Shown here in pieces: positions 59,311-64,000 of a stretch of DNA of 64,000 nt. Within the stretch, counting starts at the first letter, position 1. Every line of letters begins with the position of its first letter. The notes under the pieces were generated by a model, which did no database searches, was not told the DNA's origin, and worked only from the letters and a program-made list of their open reading frames with translations. Source of the DNA: Ilyonectria destructans. Lineage: Eukaryota > Ascomycota > Sordariomycetes > Hypocreales > Nectriaceae. The DNA lies in NCBI GenBank assembly GCA_020740775.1, contig JAHEWK010000005.1, positions 1,922,001-1,986,000 of the forward strand, read 5' to 3'. Both the position numbers and the translations under genes were made by a program.

Positions 59311-62300
59311 TTACCAAAGCTTCACCAGGGACATGCTCTGTCGGAGCGATTTGTCAAGCCAGGCTCGCTCTTCCTCAATTGTTGCACCGGCCGTGGCGGC
59401 GGCGACGGCAGCAGGGTCCGAGGTCCAGAGCGCCTGTGCACTGAAGTCCCTCGGCGTCTCGCTAACCCCGGGCGCAAAGGCCGAGACGGACGAGCCGTGG
59501 AAGACCGGCGGCGGGGGGCGGGCCTGCAACTTGCCGCCTCGGCGCAACGTCTCCGACGAGGCGCGGAGCTGACTGTCGTCGAGCTCACCGGGGGTCGACG
59601 TGAGCACCAGGTAGCGGTTGGTGGGCGAGGACGAGGGCCGCCACATCGCGTTGTCATCAGCCTCCTCCTCGGACATGTCATCATCGCGCTTGGACCAGAG
59701 TTGGTAAGCAGAGGATGGGGATTCGGGGCTGTCAAGCACATGGTCCTTGCCTGCCAGGGTTGCGGCATCCTTGCTTGCGGAGATGGCAGCTTGGAGAGCC
59801 TCCAGCCACTGAGCCGGGGTTGCATCCAACCGACGGGCCGGCTTCGTAGAGGCGTCCTCGAAAGTGACAGAAGAAGCGACCGATGAGGCGGCAGTAGAAG
59901 CCTTGGTGGCGTCCAGGGAGTCGGTGTCCGTCGACGACGAATCAACCGACGAGGTCCTGGGCTTGGAGGACGAGATAACAAGCCAGTCTAGCTCAACTGC
60001 AGGGGACTGATCCCGCACAGACCAGAGGCTATCTGAGGTGAGCTTCGGCAGAGGCTCCTGCGAGATGCGCGCCTTGCTCTTGGTAACCAGCGCGGCGGGT
60101 GCCTCGGACGTAGTGCGGAAATTGGTGCGGCGGTGGTTCAGGCTGAACAGGCCCTCAAGAACAAGCTCGTCAATCTCTCGCTGCATCTTGACCGCCGCAG
60201 CAGCAGCGGCGGCGTCCCAGAGCGGAGTCTGGTTCCAGAGATGCGTAAAGCCGAAGTCCGCAAACGGCGGCTGCGGGGCCCGGGGCTTGCGAGCCATGAG
60301 CAGTGCGGCCGGAGATAGTGACGAGGTCCGGAAATCGGAACGCTCATGGCTCAGGCTAAACAGGCCCACGGGTTCTTTGGGTTCGGCGGCGGCGGGAGCA
60401 GGCACCCACAAACCAAAGCTGACCGCTTCGGGAGATGAGCTAGAAGTCTCCAGCGGCGCATCTACAGTGCCGTTGGCGGATTTGGGGGCAGTCCACAGGG
60501 GTCCGTCGCCACTGGTGCCGCGTTCCACGATGGTCGCCTTGGAAGGTTTCGTCCACATGGCCTGGCTTTTGATGGTGGCAGGGTGAGCCTCTCGCTGCTT
60601 CACGCGTGGTGTTTCCTCGTCGACGGGGAGATAAGTCGCCCACAACTCCGCATCGGGCTGGGGGAGACCGTAGGAAACTCGCTCAATGACTGGGGGCAGC
60701 GCCCACATGGCCGGCAGCGTCGCCGTCAATTCCTTGGGCGAAACGGGGGTCCAGAGTCCATCGAGGGAAGGCTCGCGGGCCCTCTGGGGCGGCGGCTGGA
60801 CCCAAAGGGCAGTGCTCTGAAGCGTGGCGAGCTCGGACTTGCGAGCCTGGGCACGAGCAGCGTTGTCGATGGGAAGATAGGAATTCCAGATTGAGGCGTC
60901 AGGTTGAGAGAGCCCCTTGGAGGGGCGCAGGATAGGAGCGGCTGGGGGGGACCACAACATGGCCATCGGACCAGCAAGCGATAAGTGGTGGGCGTTCCGG
61001 AGCAGGATCTGTTGCTGGGGAACGGAGTTCTGAGTCGACACTGGGGACAATGGCGACAATGGAGAGTGTGAGTGAGAGATTGATGAGAGAGCAAACTTGG
61101 GCAGGGTTGCAGAGTCGGCGGAGGGGGAGGTTTGTATAGAAGCGTCCTCGTCGGCGTTGGCGGAGTATTCTGCGGAGGGCAGCAAAACCCTTGGGGAAAC
61201 TGGATGCGCTGGGACCTGGCGGGGTGGCGCCTTCGACTCGACGGAATTCAATGTCCACGCCGCAACTAGGGTGTGGGCGCTGTGGTGGGCGAGGGTGCGC
61301 TGAGGGTGGTGAGGGTCTGTCTGAGCCGGACCAGGATTGCGAAGGATGGGGCTCGCAGAAGGGGTGCCAGACGGCTCATGATCGGAGGTGGCCGTCGTCA
61401 TTGGCGCGCCAGCCAGGCGATTAGGAAGCACAGAGTCGGAGTTGCTTATTGAATCAACACCTCCGGGGCCACCAAATCCACCATCTCCGCTGCCCTGCTG
61501 TCTAAGCTCGGCCTTCGGCGACAGGCCCCTCGCGGCATCGGTTGCCGAGTTCAGATTGGCCTCGTCCGTGCCCGCGCTGGCGCTCGCCTGCGCAACAGGC
61601 TTTTCGCGACCCTGCAAAAATCCATGCGAAACCCCATGCAGCCGCCCAGGGCCCTGGTCCGTTTCCATTGGCGTCGCTGTGGCGTGGGGGCCGTCACTGC
61701 GTGGTGACGCGCTTGCGGCCCTAGGTGTCCTTGGTGTCCCCGCTGTCATTGGCGTGTCCCGAGGTTTGGGTGTGCCCGTCACTGCTGGGAGCCCTGGGAG
61801 TCCTGTCTTTGGCGAATTGGTCTCTGACGACGCGAAATTAGTAGTGATAAACCGCAGGGCTTCAGGGTCGTCCCTCCTCACAAATTCCACACCGTCTGCC
61901 TCGTCGGAGTAAAGCCTGGTAGCGCCGTCTTCTCCGCGCTGGGGAGTCTGGTGGGGTGCGTCTTCAGCGGGGAAAAACCCGCTATTGCTGCCTCTCTCCT
62001 GGCTCGGCTTGAGAAGGCTGGCAATCTCCCACAACACTGTCTCATCAAATCCATCGTCGTCGTCGTCGTCGCTCTCCGAGTAGTAGCTACCGTAGTCGCT
62101 GTCTCCATCCTCCTCCGCCTCATAGTCCTCAAAGAACGACGTTGAGCCCGGTGCATTCCCACTGCCCATTGCGGACCGCTCCCGTCCCTGCCCCGTTGTC
62201 ATCGTGCCGGCCATGGCCATCATGGTCAGCGGCCGAGCCGGGACAGAGGGCATGTCTGACATCTCACCCCAGGGAAATTGGAAGATCCCCAGAGTTCCAC

Positions 62301-64000
62301 GCCTATCAAGGGGCTTGGGGCTCTCCAGAATGTCTGGCAGCAGAGTGATCCGCTTGCTCTTGCGTGGGGGCCTTTGAGTCGCCAGCCGGTTAACCTGTTG
62401 CTCTATTACTGGCTCCATGGCGGGCTCCTGCTCCGGCTTGACCTGCAGCTGGACCTCGCCCCCAGAGACGGGACGCGACGTTGATCGCCAGACTCCATGC
62501 TGCGAAAACCGGCGGTCAGATACGGGCTTCTCCCAGAGATGCGAGCTCTCGATTGTAAGAGGCTCCAAGTTTTGGTCAATCCGACGTCGGACCGTGTCTA
62601 GAGCAATCTGACCAGGAACAATCTCTGAAGCCGCAGCTTTAGTTGCTGGGGTCCAAAGGAATGCCCGTGTAGCCCCAGATACTGCTGCATCAGAGGAAAT
62701 GGGGCACCACAGCGTCTTGGCAGGGTGTGTATGCGCGACCCTAGACTCTCGGTCGTATTCGCTTCGGGCGGCGTCATCAGTCCATTGAGGAGCAGTCTTG
62801 CTCAATGAAAATAAAGGCTCGCGTGAACCCGCAACCTGCAAGCTTTCTTTGTTGTTTGCCGCCTTAGTCGGCAGGTCTCCTCGGCTGCCCACGTATGCGG
62901 TCTGGTCTCGGGCCAATGCTTGTTGCGACATGCCGCCATGGGTGGGGTCTGAAGCTTGAGATGAGGGGTGTCCAGTGTTGCCAGCAACCTGCTCCGGGAG
63001 CAATTGCCGGGATACCTGTGTCGTAGACGAGGCGGCCTGCAGATAGTCCTCTCTCAGTGGTGTAGCAAATGATCGACTGGCGCTCCCAAGCAGTGAATCT
63101 AGGTCTGGTGTAGCCGCAAACGTCGATTGCGAATCTCTAACCAGTAGCGTTCCCCGGAGTCCTTGCCATTGATGCTCTTGCTGGCCCAGCTCCATTTCGA
63201 GATTGGCTAAGAGGGTCATTCTCTCTCCTTGTCCGCTACTGGCCGATTCTCTGCCCGGATCCTCAAGTTTTCTCAGCTGCTCTTGAATCATGGCTAGCGC
63301 GTGCTCGGGGGACTCGAGCGGTGACACTTCAGCCTGAACTGCCATAGGCACCATGTTGGTCCTGTTGAGTAACAGCGGCGCTGGTGGAGGGACCTTTCGA
63401 GGTCTCACAATTTGTCCTCTGTCTGAGAATGACGGGCATTCTTCCCCGACGCGACGGTGCCATCCGTGTTCGCTCTCAGTAATTGCCTGTGATTCCTCAG
63501 CCGGTACGACACCGTGGTCCGCGGAGGTCTCCGCCATAACAGTCGAGGCCCCCATGTCCTCATCCCGGCCCTGTGGGGGCAGTGTGCCGACTGCGGTACC
63601 ATCATGTAGCAGATGCAGCTTCGGCACAGCTGGCACATCGACGGCTCGGGCTTTTTGCACATTGACAAATGTTCCTGGAGAGTGGATTGATCCCCAATTG
63701 ATTGAGGCCTCGTCATCTCGACTCCTTGCCTCGCTATAAGGGGAAAACATGCTCAAGTCCTCGGCCGGAAGAATAGGTGATGATCGTCGATCTGCTACGT
63801 TTTTGGATGAAGTCTTGTGCGTTGGCGACTTGGATACCTTCGGTTTCAGTTCGCGATTAGCGCTCTGGAGGTCGGTTGATTTGGCTTTCGAGGAGCTAAT
63901 ACTCTCTTGGGGTCGAGGGAAGTCTTCAAGCAAGATGGATATACTTTGGGTCGCTGCAGATGTTCTTGCCGATGCGTCTGTATGATACATGCTGTTACGT
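59311..64000 (-). CDS. Very large Leu-Trp-repeat protein, 5' end possibly outside window
   Basis: Uninterrupted frame from the right edge to a TAA at 59311-59313. The first Met in the window is at 63990 (1559 residues from there), but the frame is open to the edge, so the true start may lie further right. Mostly disordered and Pro/Ser/Ala-rich. At least 20 short motifs centre on Leu/Ile/Met-Trp followed by Pro or a polar residue (FLWTPA, LWSPPA, MWALPP, LWTAPK, LWVPAP), ending in KLW at the terminus. Two longer units are duplicated: GLxQPDAxxWxxYLP at residues 1026 and 1108, and GLFSLxHxRxxFRTx at 1209 and 1280. An acidic stretch (about 625-650: DYGSYYSESDDDDDDGFDE) and an Ala run are present. 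No enzymatic motif. Role unknown. Confidence 0.85.
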   Translation of the reverse strand, partial: RNSMYHTDASARTSAATQSISILLEDFPRPQESISSSKAKSTDLQSANRELKPKVSKSPTHKTSSKNVADRRSSPILPAEDLSMFSPYSEARSRDDEASINWGSIHSPGTFVNVQKARAVDVPAVPKLHLLHDGTAVGTLPPQGRDEDMGASTVMAETSADHGVVPAEESQAITESEHGWHRRVGEECPSFSDRGQIVRPRKVPPPAPLLLNRTNMVPMAVQAEVSPLESPEHALAMIQEQLRKLEDPGRESASSGQGERMTLLANLEMELGQQEHQWQGLRGTLLVRDSQSTFAATPDLDSLLGSASRSFATPLREDYLQAASSTTQVSRQLLPEQVAGNTGHPSSQASDPTHGGMSQQALARDQTAYVGSRGDLPTKAANNKESLQVAGSREPLFSLSKTAPQWTDDAARSEYDRESRVAHTHPAKTLWCPISSDAAVSGATRAFLWTPATKAAASEIVPGQIALDTVRRRIDQNLEPLTIESSHLWEKPVSDRRFSQHGVWRSTSRPVSGGEVQLQVKPEQEPAMEPVIEQQVNRLATQRPPRKSKRITLLPDILESPKPLDRRGTLGIFQFPWGEMSDMPSVPARPLTMMAMAGTMTTGQGRERSAMGSGNAPGSTSFFEDYEAEEDGDSDYGSYYSESDDDDDDGFDETVLWEIASLLKPSQERGSNSGFFPAEDAPHQTPQRGEDGATRLYSDEADGVEFVRRDDPEALRFITTNFASSETNSPKTGLPGLPAVTGTPKPRDTPMTAGTPRTPRAASASPRSDGPHATATPMETDQGPGRLHGVSHGFLQGREKPVAQASASAGTDEANLNSATDAARGLSPKAELRQQGSGDGGFGGPGGVDSISNSDSVLPNRLAGAPMTTATSDHEPSGTPSASPILRNPGPAQTDPHHPQRTLAHHSAHTLVAAWTLNSVESKAPPRQVPAHPVSPRVLLPSAEYSANADEDASIQTSPSADSATLPKFALSSISHSHSPLSPLSPVSTQNSVPQQQILLRNAHHLSLAGPMAMLWSPPAAPILRPSKGLSQPDASIWNSYLPIDNAARAQARKSELATLQSTALWVQPPPQRAREPSLDGLWTPVSPKELTATLPAMWALPPVIERVSYGLPQPDAELWATYLPVDEETPRVKQREAHPATIKSQAMWTKPSKATIVERGTSGDGPLWTAPKSANGTVDAPLETSSSSPEAVSFGLWVPAPAAAEPKEPVGLFSLSHERSDFRTSSLSPAALLMARKPRAPQPPFADFGFTHLWNQTPLWDAAAAAAAVKMQREIDELVLEGLFSLNHRRTNFRTTSEAPAALVTKSKARISQEPLPKLTSDSLWSVRDQSPAVELDWLVISSSKPRTSSVDSSSTDTDSLDATKASTAASSVASSVTFEDASTKPARRLDATPAQWLEALQAAISASKDAATLAGKDHVLDSPESPSSAYQLWSKRDDDMSEEEADDNAMWRPSSSPTNRYLVLTSTPGELDDSQLRASSETLRRGGKLQARPPPPVFHGSSVSAFAPGVSETPRDFSAQALWTSDPAAVAAATAGATIEEERAWLDKSLRQSMSLVKLW

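Overview
The window is nuclear DNA of a filamentous ascomycete, most likely a Sordariomycete (Hypocreales is my guess from the overall gene set). The grounds are: GC-rich coding sequence; introns of about 45-190 bp with GTRAGT-type donors, CTAAC/CTGAC branch points and YAG acceptors; and orthologues of fungal proteins such as Dbf4, Icp55, Kar5, Rap1, Swf1, Aha1, Fmc1, Met22, uL6m, beta-tubulin and Gcn20. There are no operons, ribosomal RNAs, CRISPR arrays or recognisable intact transposons. Every gene stands alone, and splice sites were read by eye.

Layout. 1-1592 (-): 3'-truncated aromatic amino acid (phenylalanine/histidine-type) ammonia lyase. 3480-5539 (-): Dbf4, the Cdc7 kinase regulatory subunit. 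6843-8451 (+): mitochondrial Icp55 peptidase. 9091-10784 (-): SREBP-type bHLH transcription factor. From about 12.6 to 22.1 kb lies an accessory-looking, gene-poor stretch. It holds a secreted LysM protein whose frame changes mid-gene, a 61-residue Cys/His-rich protein, an unknown gene frameshifted by a 16-bp tandem duplication, a GPI-type secreted protein with two in-frame stops, and KAR5 (nuclear fusion) with one early in-frame stop. 22650-25075 (-): Rap1 telomere protein. 25676-27010 (+): Swf1 palmitoyltransferase. 27371-28530 (-): Aha1.

32166-35815 (+): large disordered/coiled-coil protein of unknown role. 36399-36728 (-): Fmc1. 37295-38536 (+): Met22/Hal2 phosphatase. 38788-39718 (-): mitochondrial ribosomal protein uL6m. 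40148-41796 (-): beta-tubulin. 43273-45625 (-): Gcn20. A 7.2-kb stretch without a supportable gene follows. 52834-56479 (+) is a 1132-residue disordered protein. 59311 to the right edge (-) is a very large protein built around repeated Leu-Trp motifs.

The right two thirds is ordinary conserved core genome (mitochondrial ATP synthase assembly and translation, Hsp90 cochaperone, translation control, cytoskeleton, sulfur/salt metabolism). The main novelties are the cluster of genes with coding lesions at 13-22 kb, including the karyogamy gene, and the Leu-Trp repeat protein at the right end. No function is assigned to the two other large proteins.
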